Assembly (NCBI GenBank): GCA_017395065.1
Contig: JAFPWH010000012.1
Span: forward strand, 62,001-126,000
DNA: 64,000 nucleotides
Source: Clostridia bacterium
GTDB lineage: Bacteria; Bacillota; Clostridia; Christensenellales; Aristaeellaceae
Reading direction: 5' to 3'
Part shown: positions 20,062 to 27,652 of the stretch, piece by piece
Layout of the letters: each line of letters begins with the position of its first letter
Position numbering within the stretch: position 1 is the stretch's first letter
Made by a program: the position numbers and the translations under genes
The notes under the pieces: generated by a model
The model's database searches: none
Told to the model about the DNA's origin: nothing
What the model saw: the letters and a program-made list of their open reading frames with translations, nothing else

Positions 20062-20077
20062 GATTCCGAGGTGTGAT

Positions 20078-20899
20078 ATGAGATTTCTTCAGTGGCTTGT
20101 GATCCTCGCCGTCCTGCTGGCGCTTCCGGAGGCCGTACCCGCGCCCCCGGATTATTCCGGTGCTGCTACCGCGTATCTGGGCAGCGCCGTGTTCGTGCTG
20201 CCGCTGGACGGGGACGCGCTGTATCTGCCCACGGACGAGCTCGGACGGGCCCGGGGCGCCGCAAAGCTGATCCGTCCGGCGGATCTGGAATTCAGGCCCC
20301 GCGGGGACCTGTCCGGCGTAAACGTGACAGGGTTCGTGCAGCGGAATTATCAATTTATTCCCGGCATGAACCTGTATAACCGCTGCCACATGATCGCGCA
20401 CAGCCTGGGCGGGGAGGACATCGCGGAAAACCTGTTCACGGGGACGCACACGCTCAACACGTCGGCCATGCGGCTGATCGAGGAGCGCGTCGAAAACTAC
20501 ATCCTCCGGACCGGCGACGCCGTACGCTACGAAGTCATCCTCCGTTTTGGCGAAAGCAATCTGGTCTGCTACGGCGCCTACATTTCCGCGCGCTCCGTTT
20601 CGAGCGATGAAATCGACTTTACCGTATACTGCTACAACATAGAGCCCGGCGTTTCCATCGATTTCTCGAACGGAAACAGCGAGATCGCGCAGTTTTCCAC
20701 TTCGATCGAAGACTTTCCGGAGGACGGCGAAGTAATTACTTTTGTACTGAACACGAACACGAAACGGATTCATTCGCCGGACTGCCCCAGCGTGACGGAA
20801 ATGAAACCGAAAAACCGGCGGGACTATTGCGGCGACCTGGAAAGCCTGCTCGCCGCAGGATACGCCCTGTGCGGGCGCTGTAACGGCGGCATAAACTGA
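20078..20899 (+). CDS. Secreted DNA/RNA non-specific endonuclease (EndA/NucA type)
   Basis: A 273-residue exported nuclease. The start MRFLQW at 20078 gives a signal peptide (residues 1-22) and has GAGGTG upstream. The beta-beta-alpha-metal core shows NRCHMIAHSLGGED (general-base His) followed by NLFTGTHTLNTSAM (metal-binding Asn), as in streptococcal EndA. A C-terminal module (about 215-273) with His, three Cys and HSPDCP...GYALCGRC resembles the small zinc-type tails found on secreted nucleases. It probably degrades extracellular nucleic acid. As a plus-strand gene outside the phage modules, it is a likely lysogenic-conversion gene. Confidence 0.85.
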   Translation: MRFLQWLVILAVLLALPEAVPAPPDYSGAATAYLGSAVFVLPLDGDALYLPTDELGRARGAAKLIRPADLEFRPRGDLSGVNVTGFVQRNYQFIPGMNLYNRCHMIAHSLGGEDIAENLFTGTHTLNTSAMRLIEERVENYILRTGDAVRYEVILRFGESNLVCYGAYISARSVSSDEIDFTVYCYNIEPGVSIDFSNGNSEIAQFSTSIEDFPEDGEVITFVLNTNTKRIHSPDCPSVTEMKPKNRRDYCGDLESLLAAGYALCGRCNGGIN

Positions 20900-21017
20900 G
20901 ATAGCGCTGTGAGGCCGTAGGAGGCGATTTTAAGCCCGTCCCGTGCAGATGGACAAATACACGACCGACGCCCGCGAGGCGGCAAGCTGCCAAACGTGCG
21001 CACGCACAGCTACAGAC

Positions 21018-21053
21018 AAAAAGAAATTCCCCTCCGGGCGTTCCGGAGGGGAA
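21018..21053 (-). terminator. Minus-strand terminator
   Basis: A perfect 11-bp stem (21027-21037 with 21043-21053) and a GCGTT loop. On the minus strand it is followed by TTTCTTTTTG. It probably backs up the terminator at 21224. Confidence 0.75.
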
Positions 21054-21223
21054 TAAAAATAGCCCGCCTTAGACTGGCGACGCGGATAAACCGTGTCCCG
21101 TCCGGGACGGGAATTGATCTCGCCGATGAAAAGACGAAAGGCGATGCGGCAAAGAAAAACATCGGCGCAGCAGGCGGGCAGCGTGGAGGGTGACACGCCC
21201 GGAGCTTATAGCCCCGTAAAAGG

Positions 21224-21259
21224 AAAAACCGCCGCCCGTACCCATAAGCGGCGGTTTTG
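21224..21259. terminator. Terminator of the phage late operon
   Basis: CCGCCGC (21229-21235) pairs with GCGGCGG (21248-21254), with five A residues on the left and four T residues on the right. It follows the last minus-strand late gene (stop at 21290). Confidence 0.85.
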
Positions 21260-21288
21260 TCAGCGTAAGTCAGCGAGAGTCAGCGAAA
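21259..21288. repeat. Three 10-bp direct repeats
   Basis: GTCAGCGTAA, GTCAGCGAGA and GTCAGCGAAA stand head to tail, followed by a partial CTCAG. They lie between the late terminator and the last late gene. Their role is unknown; protein binding or a recombination-arm site is possible. Confidence 0.6.
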
Positions 21289-21289
21289 C

Positions 21290-21568
21290 TCAGAAGCTGT
21301 GCTTCACGCGGTCGCGCTCTTCGGCGCGCTTGGCGTCGTTCCACCTGGGCATCGTGCCGACCAGGTAGCCGGTGATCCGGCGGATGCGCTCGAATGGCCG
21401 CATCGGCGAATGGACGGTGATGTTCACGAACTCACCGTCCAGCTCGACGACCATACTCGTCGCAGTCGGATAATGCTGCAGTTCCAGCGCCACGTACTGC
21501 TCTATCTCGTCATCGGTGATCTCGTCAGAGTGCGTGACTTCAAGATTCCTGATTTTCTGCGTCTTCAT
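21290..21568 (-). CDS. Small protein resembling the C-terminus of anaerobic ribonucleotide reductase
   Basis: A 92-residue protein. Residues 60-90 (ERIRRITGYLVGTMPRWNDAK and following RAEERDRVKH) match the end of class III ribonucleotide reductase NrdD in Firmicutes. The four zinc-binding cysteines and the glycyl-radical region of NrdD are absent. It therefore cannot be a reductase by itself; it may bind the host enzyme or be a reused fragment. AAGGAGA precedes the start, which lies inside the end of the holin gene (29-bp overlap). It is the last gene of the late operon. Confidence 0.7.
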   Translation of the reverse strand: MKTQKIRNLEVTHSDEITDDEIEQYVALELQHYPTATSMVVELDGEFVNITVHSPMRPFERIRRITGYLVGTMPRWNDAKRAEERDRVKHSF

Positions 21569-21887
21569 CGTCGTCCGTCTCCTTGTACAGCGTGAGCTCC
21601 GGCGCGTAGTTCAAATACTGCGCGACGGTGGCCTCGATCATGTCGGCGTCGATGTCGTAGCCTTTTTCCGCCAGTTTGTTCTGGACGTATCTGAATTTCT
21701 CGCTGCCGTGGCCCGCGCCGTAGAGCTGCTCCGCGGCGAAGACGAGCGTCTTGTACAGCGCGTGCATCGTCGACTGCTGCTTCGCGGTCGTGCGGGCCTT
21801 GATGTACGGGACCAGCTTGTAGGTGATCAGCGATGCGAGCAAAACGATGAGTGCCTGGAAAATGGGCGTCAGATTGATGTTGTTCAT
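21540..21887 (-). CDS. Phage holin (LL-H type)
   Basis: A 115-residue protein with one N-terminal membrane helix (about 8-26, PIFQALIVLLASLITYKLV). A long soluble helical domain follows, with KTLVFAAEQLYGAGHGSEKFRYVQNKL split over residues 45-75, and an acidic tail. This matches LL-H-type holins, which make membrane holes at lysis so that endolysin can reach the wall. GGGAGG is upstream, inside the end of the preceding gene. Its place after the endolysin fits. Confidence 0.85.
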   Translation of the reverse strand: MNNINLTPIFQALIVLLASLITYKLVPYIKARTTAKQQSTMHALYKTLVFAAEQLYGAGHGSEKFRYVQNKLAEKGYDIDADMIEATVAQYLNYAPELTLYKETDDDEDAENQES

Positions 21888-21891
21888 GATT

Positions 21892-22248
21892 TTACCTCCC
21901 GATCAGAAAATCATTGATCTCGGCCAGGGACTTTTTGAGGTTCTCGGTCGAGTTGCCGTTGATCTCGTGCGACAAAATGGCCATCAATGCCCGCATCATG
22001 ATGCGCTGCTGCTCGCCCATCTCGTCGAGCTGCTTTTTGTCATTCTCGAGCATCTGGTCGTGCGCCTTGAGCTTGGTCGCATTTTCGGCCACTTTCGTGT
22101 TCAGGTCGTCCACAGGCTGATTCTTCCTCTTCCTGGCTTCACGCCAATTTTTGAGCGCGGAGTATATCGTGTTGTAAATTGTACAGGCAAGGATGATGGC
22201 GCCGATCACGATCAGCACTGTGCTCCAGCTCAGATCCTCGATCTTCAT
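21892..22248 (-). CDS. Membrane-anchored coiled-coil lysis-module protein
   Basis: A 118-residue protein with an N-terminal membrane helix (about 10-30, STVLIVIGAIILACTIYN), a basic stretch and a long coiled coil (about 45-100). Placement next to the holin suggests a second holin, an antiholin or an accessory lysis factor; I cannot assign a family. AAGGAG lies 6 bases before the ATG. The preceding gene ends in TAG in the same frame only 3 bases upstream of this ATG, but the good ribosome site argues for separate translation. Confidence 0.65.
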   Translation of the reverse strand: MKIEDLSWSTVLIVIGAIILACTIYNTIYSALKNWREARKRKNQPVDDLNTKVAENATKLKAHDQMLENDKKQLDEMGEQQRIMMRALMAILSHEINGNSTENLKKSLAEINDFLIGR

Positions 22249-22251
22249 GCG

Positions 22252-22731
22252 CTACTCCTTTCCCTGCACCCGGTCGCTGCAGAAGCAGACGCCTTCGATC
22301 TCGTCGATCACGTCGCGGGCGGTCTGTTCGACCGTCTGCGTGACGTTGCCGTTGATGTCGTGCAGGTTATCGCCGTAAAACTGGATGATCGCGGGCATCA
22401 TCACGACGTAGGTGATCGGATTGCTCGCGACGTCCACCTGTACGGCGGTACGGAAAAGCGGGTTCCCGGCGAAGGCCGTCTTGAAAAGCTCCGCCTTCGT
22501 CGGCTCCTTGTTCGCGGGAATGACTTCGATCTTCAGTTCGGCTCCGCCGTAATTTATGAAATCCGGCAGCAGCGCGTTCAGTGCTTCGGCTTTGGTGCAG
22601 CTTTCGACAAACAGCTTTACCAGCATCGAATCCGGCGCCCACTCGACGCGGATCTCAGGATCGGCGCCAAACAGCGTTTTGAGCTTCTTGACGTAGTTTT
22701 CCCATGGCGGGGATAGCTTCGTGTTCTCCAT
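22252..22731 (-). CDS. Conserved-type phage protein of unknown function, lysis module
   Basis: A 159-residue soluble protein between endolysin and holin genes. No domain recognised. It has an amphipathic N-terminal region, a central AELKIEVIPANKE strand, and a C-terminal segment with two cysteines (EGVCFCSD). AGGAGG precedes the ATG. It ends in TAG at 22252-22254, so amber is used as a stop inside this prophage. It may be a tail or lysis accessory protein. Confidence 0.6.
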   Translation of the reverse strand: MENTKLSPPWENYVKKLKTLFGADPEIRVEWAPDSMLVKLFVESCTKAEALNALLPDFINYGGAELKIEVIPANKEPTKAELFKTAFAGNPLFRTAVQVDVASNPITYVVMMPAIIQFYGDNLHDINGNVTQTVEQTARDVIDEIEGVCFCSDRVQGKE

Positions 22732-22734
22732 TTT

Positions 22735-23667
22735 TCACGCCTCCTTGTAGAAAATGAATGCCTGCTTCATGCAGCCCTTGAACTTGGACTGCAATTGCTT
22801 GCGCGGGTGCGAACTCTTGTTCGGGTCGTTGGCATACACATAACTGTCATCCACGCCGCACAGCGCGATGAAATGGCCGCCCTTGGTCCAGAAGCAGTTG
22901 TCGCCGGAATTCATGGAACACACGACCAGCGCGCCGGCACGGATCGCGGCCAGCGCCGTCGCCATGGAGCCGGTCTTGACGAACTTGGAAAAGCCCTGAT
23001 TGCGGTCTGCGACGTACTTGAAAAAGCCCCAGCCCGTGCCGCTGTCGTAGGTGCGGTAACCGCCCTGCAGCGCAAGGTTGCACATCTCGACGGGCGTGAC
23101 GGTCGAATCGATCATCGTCGCCATGATCATGGCCATGCTGGACGGACCGCAGCCCGAATTGCCGATGTTTTGGCCTCTGTCGCCGTGGTTCGAGTACATG
23201 ATGTTCTTCCATCTCTTGTCCCACTGCAGGTAATGCACGCAGGGGTTGAGCACTTTGCCCTTGCCGGGCTCGTCGCCCTTTTCTCCGGTGATCAGCGCAG
23301 CCCATGTCTTGGGGCCTACGATGCCGTCGGCGGAAAGTCCGGCGGCCGTCTGGTACGCCACGACGGCGGCTTTCGTTTTGGGACCGAAAATGCCGTCCGC
23401 GGTCACGCCGACCAGCAGCTGCACGGCCAGCGCGTAGGCGCTGCGCGGGAGCTTCTTCGTGCTCACCGTCGGCGCGTTGCCCGCCATGGCCGCCCGTGTG
23501 GCCGCGCCGATGACGCCGTCCGCGATCAGCGCGTGGTCTTCCTGGAAGTTTTTGACGTGCGTCTCGAATTCGGCGGAGAACTCGCCGTCCACGACGGGAA
23601 ACGCCGTGAGGATCTGGGCGACCTTGACCAGGTCGCCGCGCGCGCCCAGTTTAAGCGTCGGAAGCAT
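22735..23667 (-). CDS. Endolysin: two peptidoglycan-binding domains plus C39-like peptidase
   Basis: A 310-residue wall-degrading enzyme released at lysis. Residues 1-60 and about 70-130 are two PG_binding_1-type modules (LKLGARGDLVKVAQ, DGVIGAATRAAM; DGIFGPKTKAAV, DGIVGPKTWAAL). The C-terminal half is a papain-like C39 peptidase fold: Cys in NSGCGPSSMAMIMA, His in KGGHFIALCGV, and Asn/Asp in YANDPN. The start is ATG at 23667, with GGAGG 8 bases upstream; the in-frame GTG at 23676 abuts that site. There is no signal peptide, as expected for holin-dependent release. Confidence 0.88.
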   Translation of the reverse strand: MLPTLKLGARGDLVKVAQILTAFPVVDGEFSAEFETHVKNFQEDHALIADGVIGAATRAAMAGNAPTVSTKKLPRSAYALAVQLLVGVTADGIFGPKTKAAVVAYQTAAGLSADGIVGPKTWAALITGEKGDEPGKGKVLNPCVHYLQWDKRWKNIMYSNHGDRGQNIGNSGCGPSSMAMIMATMIDSTVTPVEMCNLALQGGYRTYDSGTGWGFFKYVADRNQGFSKFVKTGSMATALAAIRAGALVVCSMNSGDNCFWTKGGHFIALCGVDDSYVYANDPNKSSHPRKQLQSKFKGCMKQAFIFYKEA

Positions 23668-23830
23668 TCGTCTCACCTCCGGAAGTTTCCTCGTCCGGAA
23701 CTTCGAGTTTTACGAGTTTCCCGTCCGCGCCGCGAACGTAAACCTCGTCCTCCGTGTCTTCAAACACGGCGGCCTCCGGCTCCGTCTTGTGGAATGGGGA
23801 AATGCGCCTGAAAATACCGAAGATACTCAT
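23651..23830 (-). CDS. Small acidic phage protein
   Basis: A 59-residue protein between the tail fibre and endolysin genes, overlapping the endolysin start by 17 bp. A basic N-terminus (FGIFRRISPFHK) precedes an acidic C-terminal half that includes a VYVRGADGKLVKLEVPDEE strand. GGAGG lies 6 bases before the ATG at 23830. Function unknown; a small tail-tip or assembly protein is likely. Confidence 0.6.
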   Translation of the reverse strand: MSIFGIFRRISPFHKTEPEAAVFEDTEDEVYVRGADGKLVKLEVPDEETSGGETNASDA

Positions 23831-23841
23831 TGTCACCCTCC

Positions 23842-25770
23842 TTAATCTGCGCAGAAGACTGCGCTGATCGATATGATTTCCGACGTGTTGATGTTGGAGC
23901 CCACGCGGTTCCAGAACATCACCGAGCCGTCGGCATCGATCTCAATGCACGTGTAATTGTTGCGCGCGCCGCCGTTGACCAGCATGTCGTACGGCGGGCG
24001 GTAGCCGTCCGGGAGCGTCGCCACCTTGCGCGACTGGCTCGAAGAGAGCACCGCGCTCAGCGTTACCGCGCCGCGCACGTAAATGACGCCGTTGAGCCTG
24101 CGGACCGCGCACGGCGCCCAGCCGGACGCCTGGGAGCTGTTCTCGGGCGTCAGCGCCTGCCAGCCGCTGTCGTCGGCCGCGCCGATGGGATTGCCGTTCT
24201 GATCGTAGATTCCGTTTCGGAAATACGCCGGATACGCGCTCTCAAAGATCGGGTTCAGCTCCGTTCCGGAGGAGCGCATTCCGACCGCGACGCCGCTTTT
24301 CTCGACATTGAGGATGCCGCCGGCCTTCGGGATCGTGAGCCGCAGCGAAACGGTGGAGAACGCGTCGCTCAGTTCCACTGTGAAGCCGTGTTCGGCGTTT
24401 GCCGCATAGGTCGTCGTGATGAAGCTGCGCTCGTGCGTGTACGTCACGGAGGCCGTCGTCGACGCGCTCACGGGCGTCACCGTCGTCCCGCCGTCCGGCG
24501 TGATCCTGAGCGTCCACGGGTTGGAGCCGGTTCCCAGCGTCGTCTGTACATTGATGACCGCGTCGAACCACACGTCCACGCCGTCGTCGTCCAGCTCGTA
24601 CACTGTCTGCCCGTGCGGATCGAGCCCGGTCACGTAGCGGCTGATCGCCGCGCCGCGCATCGTGGGCAGCGTGTATTCCAGCACCGTCACAGAGCCCGTG
24701 AGTGTGCCCGTGACGCCGTAGCTGTCGGTGACTGAGATCGTGTAACCGATTGAGCCTCCGGAGGCGAACACGTCAATGGTCGCGCTGTTTGCGCTGAGCG
24801 TGTACGTCTTGTCCGCGATCTCGAGCGTGCGCGCGTCGATGCCGATGCCCGCGTCCGCGTCCGTATCGAGCGTCACGGTAAAGCCGATCACGGGGCGGGT
24901 CTTCAGCGCGATGGGCGCGCCAAAATCCTGCACGTGCGTCGTCCCGCCGTCCTCGCTCCAGGTGACCGCGCTGATCACCGGGGCGCTGCGCTGCCTGACC
25001 AGCTTTAAGCGCTGGCCGGAAACGCTGTCGCCGCAGAGCACGCGCCCGCTCGTGTAGGTCGTGCCATCTGAGACAAAGTCGATCTTGATCTGCGCGTTGT
25101 GTGTGCGCTGCGTCATCGCGGCCAGCGTCGCAGCGTCGATCTGCGCGGTAAAGCTGACCGACGCGACGGAGTTTGCGGCAACCGCCTTCGTCGCCGTCAT
25201 CGTAAAGCCCGTCGTGATCGAGCCGGGGTACAGCGTCACGCTGATCTGCGATACGTCCTTCGTGGGGCGCGCCGTCAGATTGAGCGTCATCGTTTCGCCG
25301 TACGCCAGGGACGGCTTTTCGAGGTAATATGTCGCCGTTCCGGCATTGGTCACGGTGGCGCTGCCCGTAAGCCCGGACGCGGGCGTGTAGTCGACCGCGA
25401 TCTGAATGTTTTTCCACTCGCATGTCGCGGAGTGGCTGCCCACGCCGCCGCTTCCGCCGGAGGCGCGGAACGAAAAGTAAATGTCCAGGCTTTCGCCGTT
25501 TGTCAGGCGCGAAAGCAGGTTCACATTCGTGACCGTCGTGCCTGTGCCGTCGTACTGGACCTTGCGCGTGCCGCTGCCGCCGGAAACGTTGTAGACGAGC
25601 GTCGCGGAATTGAAAACAGCGCCCTGCATCTCTGCAGGGACGCTGACTGTGATCTTCTGGCCGTCGCTCGTGGGCGTGGAGTAGACGATCGAGCTGCCGC
25701 TGCGCGTGCCTGTCCAGGTGGACAGCGCGCCCGCCTTATCGCTCGACAGCGTCAAATATCCGATTGCCAT
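23842..25770 (-). CDS. Tail fibre / host-recognition protein (DUF859-like)
   Basis: A 642-residue beta-rich protein made of consecutive immunoglobulin-like or jelly-roll modules. The arrangement resembles the DUF859 tail proteins of Streptococcus phages: repeated YTLSANSATIDVF-type strands, then the segment AGGILNVEKSGVAVGM, and a C-terminal head-like region with a receptor-type fold. It probably makes the distal fibre that contacts the host surface. It lies downstream of the tail tip genes and upstream of lysis genes, as usual for receptor-binding proteins. Confidence 0.75.
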   Translation of the reverse strand: MAIGYLTLSSDKAGALSTWTGTRSGSSIVYSTPTSDGQKITVSVPAEMQGAVFNSATLVYNVSGGSGTRKVQYDGTGTTVTNVNLLSRLTNGESLDIYFSFRASGGSGGVGSHSATCEWKNIQIAVDYTPASGLTGSATVTNAGTATYYLEKPSLAYGETMTLNLTARPTKDVSQISVTLYPGSITTGFTMTATKAVAANSVASVSFTAQIDAATLAAMTQRTHNAQIKIDFVSDGTTYTSGRVLCGDSVSGQRLKLVRQRSAPVISAVTWSEDGGTTHVQDFGAPIALKTRPVIGFTVTLDTDADAGIGIDARTLEIADKTYTLSANSATIDVFASGGSIGYTISVTDSYGVTGTLTGSVTVLEYTLPTMRGAAISRYVTGLDPHGQTVYELDDDGVDVWFDAVINVQTTLGTGSNPWTLRITPDGGTTVTPVSASTTASVTYTHERSFITTTYAANAEHGFTVELSDAFSTVSLRLTIPKAGGILNVEKSGVAVGMRSSGTELNPIFESAYPAYFRNGIYDQNGNPIGAADDSGWQALTPENSSQASGWAPCAVRRLNGVIYVRGAVTLSAVLSSSQSRKVATLPDGYRPPYDMLVNGGARNNYTCIEIDADGSVMFWNRVGSNINTSEIISISAVFCAD

Positions 25771-25794
25771 GAACTCACCTCGTCAAGTGTTTCG

Positions 25795-26901
25795 TCAAGT
25801 TTCTGCGGCCCAGCTCAGCACGGCCTTGCCGTTTGCGTCTACGTCGGCCTTGAGCATGTACGTGCCCTGCTCCGCGGGCGGCTCCGGCACCAGGCACAGG
25901 CGCGCGAAAAACGCCATCGCGAAGTTCGCGTCGATGACCGACGTGCTCATCGTGCCGCTCTGGTCCTGCGGGTATGAAAACTGAATCCGGATGTAGCCGC
26001 AGTCGTCGCCGACGTCGTAGAAATCCATGCTGAAAATGTTCGTGCGCCTGAGCCACGTCTTCTGCGCGTCGTACTCGTGCAGCCAGCAGGAGAGCGTCTT
26101 TTGGTCGCCGTCCTTTTTGCTGCCCGTGTAGACGTAGCGTTTCGCCGCCGGAAGGTAGTCCGTACGGGAAACATTCGTGCCGGTGAAGGTATCGCCGTTT
26201 GCGTCGATGCCTTTGCCGATCTCGAAATCCGCGCTTGTGATCACAAGCTGTGCGGTCATCGCGTTCATGACGAGGCCGACGCTGTATTTGCTTTCGCCGA
26301 TCTCCTGAAGCATCCGGCTGTTGTCGGCGGGAATAACCAGCGCAGCGGGATAGCTCGTCGACGTCGCGGAGGCGTTGAACAGGAACTGCGCTTCGCCGTC
26401 CTCGATCGTGACCGTGCCGTCTTTCAGGTTTGTGTTGGCGTTGGCCTTGCGCTTGATGATGCCCGCGCCGTCCGCGGTCGCCCACAGGCGCATGGAGGCA
26501 TTGCCGCCGGAGCCCGTCAGCGTGATCACGTCGCCCGCGTGCACCGGGATCAGGCAGCTTCGGCGCCCGGAATCCTCGACGAAAACGCCGATGCTCGCGC
26601 CGGAGGTGTTGTAGTAGCCCGCGCGGAAGATCGTGGAGCAGTCGATGACGCTGATCTTCTCGTCGATCTCGTCCAGCTCCTCGCCGACATAGGTGCGCGC
26701 GCAGTTCGTGCCGGGCGTGATCGTGCCGCCCGCGGGGATGTCCGATATGGCGATGTACAGTTCGCCCGCCATCGTGAAACGGCTGCCCCGCGGATGCGCG
26801 TAGGCCGCCGTGGCGCTTGTCTCGGCGCTTCCGGAAAGGTTCACGCCGTCGGCGATCAGCTTCGTGACGCCGTCTTTGGTTATTCTGTCGTATACTGCCA
26901 T
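25795..26901 (-). CDS. Tail fibre-associated protein
   Basis: A 368-residue soluble protein whose N-terminus (MAVYDRITKDGVTKLIADGV, residues 1-20) looks like a docking segment of tail appendages. Short helical EELDEIDEKIS and a beta-rich C-terminal part follow. Cys residues are scattered and no enzymatic motif is seen. It lies between the second tail-tube-like gene and the fibre gene, so it is probably a baseplate or fibre component. Confidence 0.65.
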   Translation of the reverse strand: MAVYDRITKDGVTKLIADGVNLSGSAETSATAAYAHPRGSRFTMAGELYIAISDIPAGGTITPGTNCARTYVGEELDEIDEKISVIDCSTIFRAGYYNTSGASIGVFVEDSGRRSCLIPVHAGDVITLTGSGGNASMRLWATADGAGIIKRKANANTNLKDGTVTIEDGEAQFLFNASATSTSYPAALVIPADNSRMLQEIGESKYSVGLVMNAMTAQLVITSADFEIGKGIDANGDTFTGTNVSRTDYLPAAKRYVYTGSKKDGDQKTLSCWLHEYDAQKTWLRRTNIFSMDFYDVGDDCGYIRIQFSYPQDQSGTMSTSVIDANFAMAFFARLCLVPEPPAEQGTYMLKADVDANGKAVLSWAAET

Positions 26902-26912
26902 TGCTCTTCACC

Positions 26913-27632
26913 TCACGTGGTTGTTATGACAATCGCCGTGCCGGCCTCGGACAGCGAATAATTCGCCGTCGGGTCCGTCGTGAGGATCAGCTCTGTCCCG
27001 TTATCCTCGACGGCGTAATTTACGTCATCCAGCAGCAGCGAGTAGTCGCCCGGGTAGCCGTAGACGCTGCCCAGGAACGCGCTGCCTCCGACGAAGCCGT
27101 TCTGTCCCTCGTCGGCGACAGCCTGATACGCGCCGCTGTAGCGCAGCCTGATCGCGGTAAACTCGATCTCCGGTTCCCGGCGGTTGAGCGACGCGCCCTG
27201 GCGCGTTCCGAAGCCCTGCTCCGTCTCCCTGGCACGGCACTTATAAAGCCAAGTGTAGCGGTATTTGCCGTCGCTTTTGAGCGCGCGCCAGCCTATCGCA
27301 AAATACCTGACCTTTTTGCGCGGGCCCTTGACCCACACGCCGTTTGCGTCCATGTGGCCGCCGACGAAAAGCTGTCTCATCGCCAGCGGAAGATCGGCGA
27401 CCCTGATGCGCACCGTGATTTCGGGGTCGGGCCACAGCACCGCGAACTCGATGTCGTCCGCGTACTGTATGCTCGGTTCCCCGCCGCCCGGCGTGACTGT
27501 CGCTTCGATCGCGCCCGGCAGGCGTCTGAGCTCGCCGTATGCCGCGATTTTGTCATTGTCTGTGATCAGCGGCGCAAAAACCAGCCGGCTCAGGCCGATT
27601 GTGGAATTTGCCGCTTTCGCGCTCTTTACCAT
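26913..27632 (-). CDS. Second major-tail-tube-like protein (paralogue of 40519-41130)
   Basis: A 239-residue protein that aligns through most of its length with the tail tube protein at 40519-41130. Shared blocks are STIGL, GAIEAT[VI]xPG, IQYADDIEF, PDPEITV, a WL[YF]KCRA segment, the EFTAI strand, and ADEGxNGF. Both belong to the phi13-type tail tube family. It carries an extra C-terminal segment of about 40 residues in place of the short end of the first copy. It sits in the tail-tip region between the tail-associated protein and fibre genes, where a tube protein is not expected. It may form the last ring of the tube or a tip collar. Confidence 0.75.
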   Translation of the reverse strand: MVKSAKAANSTIGLSRLVFAPLITDNDKIAAYGELRRLPGAIEATVTPGGGEPSIQYADDIEFAVLWPDPEITVRIRVADLPLAMRQLFVGGHMDANGVWVKGPRKKVRYFAIGWRALKSDGKYRYTWLYKCRARETEQGFGTRQGASLNRREPEIEFTAIRLRYSGAYQAVADEGQNGFVGGSAFLGSVYGYPGDYSLLLDDVNYAVEDNGTELILTTDPTANYSLSEAGTAIVITTT

Positions 27633-27652
27633 CGCCTAAACTCCTTTCGCCG

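Larger units (their letters stand above)
20900..21289. other. Non-coding stretch between the nuclease gene and the lysis module
   Basis: No convincing gene is seen on either strand. It holds two strong hairpins (21020-21053 and 21224-21259), a short CCCGTCCGGGACGGG inverted repeat near 21097-21112, and three 10-bp direct repeats next to the last late gene. A 35-codon plus-strand frame from 20949 overlaps the first hairpin and lacks a ribosome site. Confidence 0.6.

Noticed and set aside
20949..21056. 35-codon plus-strand frame
   Set aside because: No ribosome site at useful distance and it runs through a strong terminator hairpin.
22246..22254. Fusion of the lysis-module genes across the TAG at 22252
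   Set aside because: The second gene has AAGGAG at correct spacing and a membrane helix at its start, so separate translation is the better reading.
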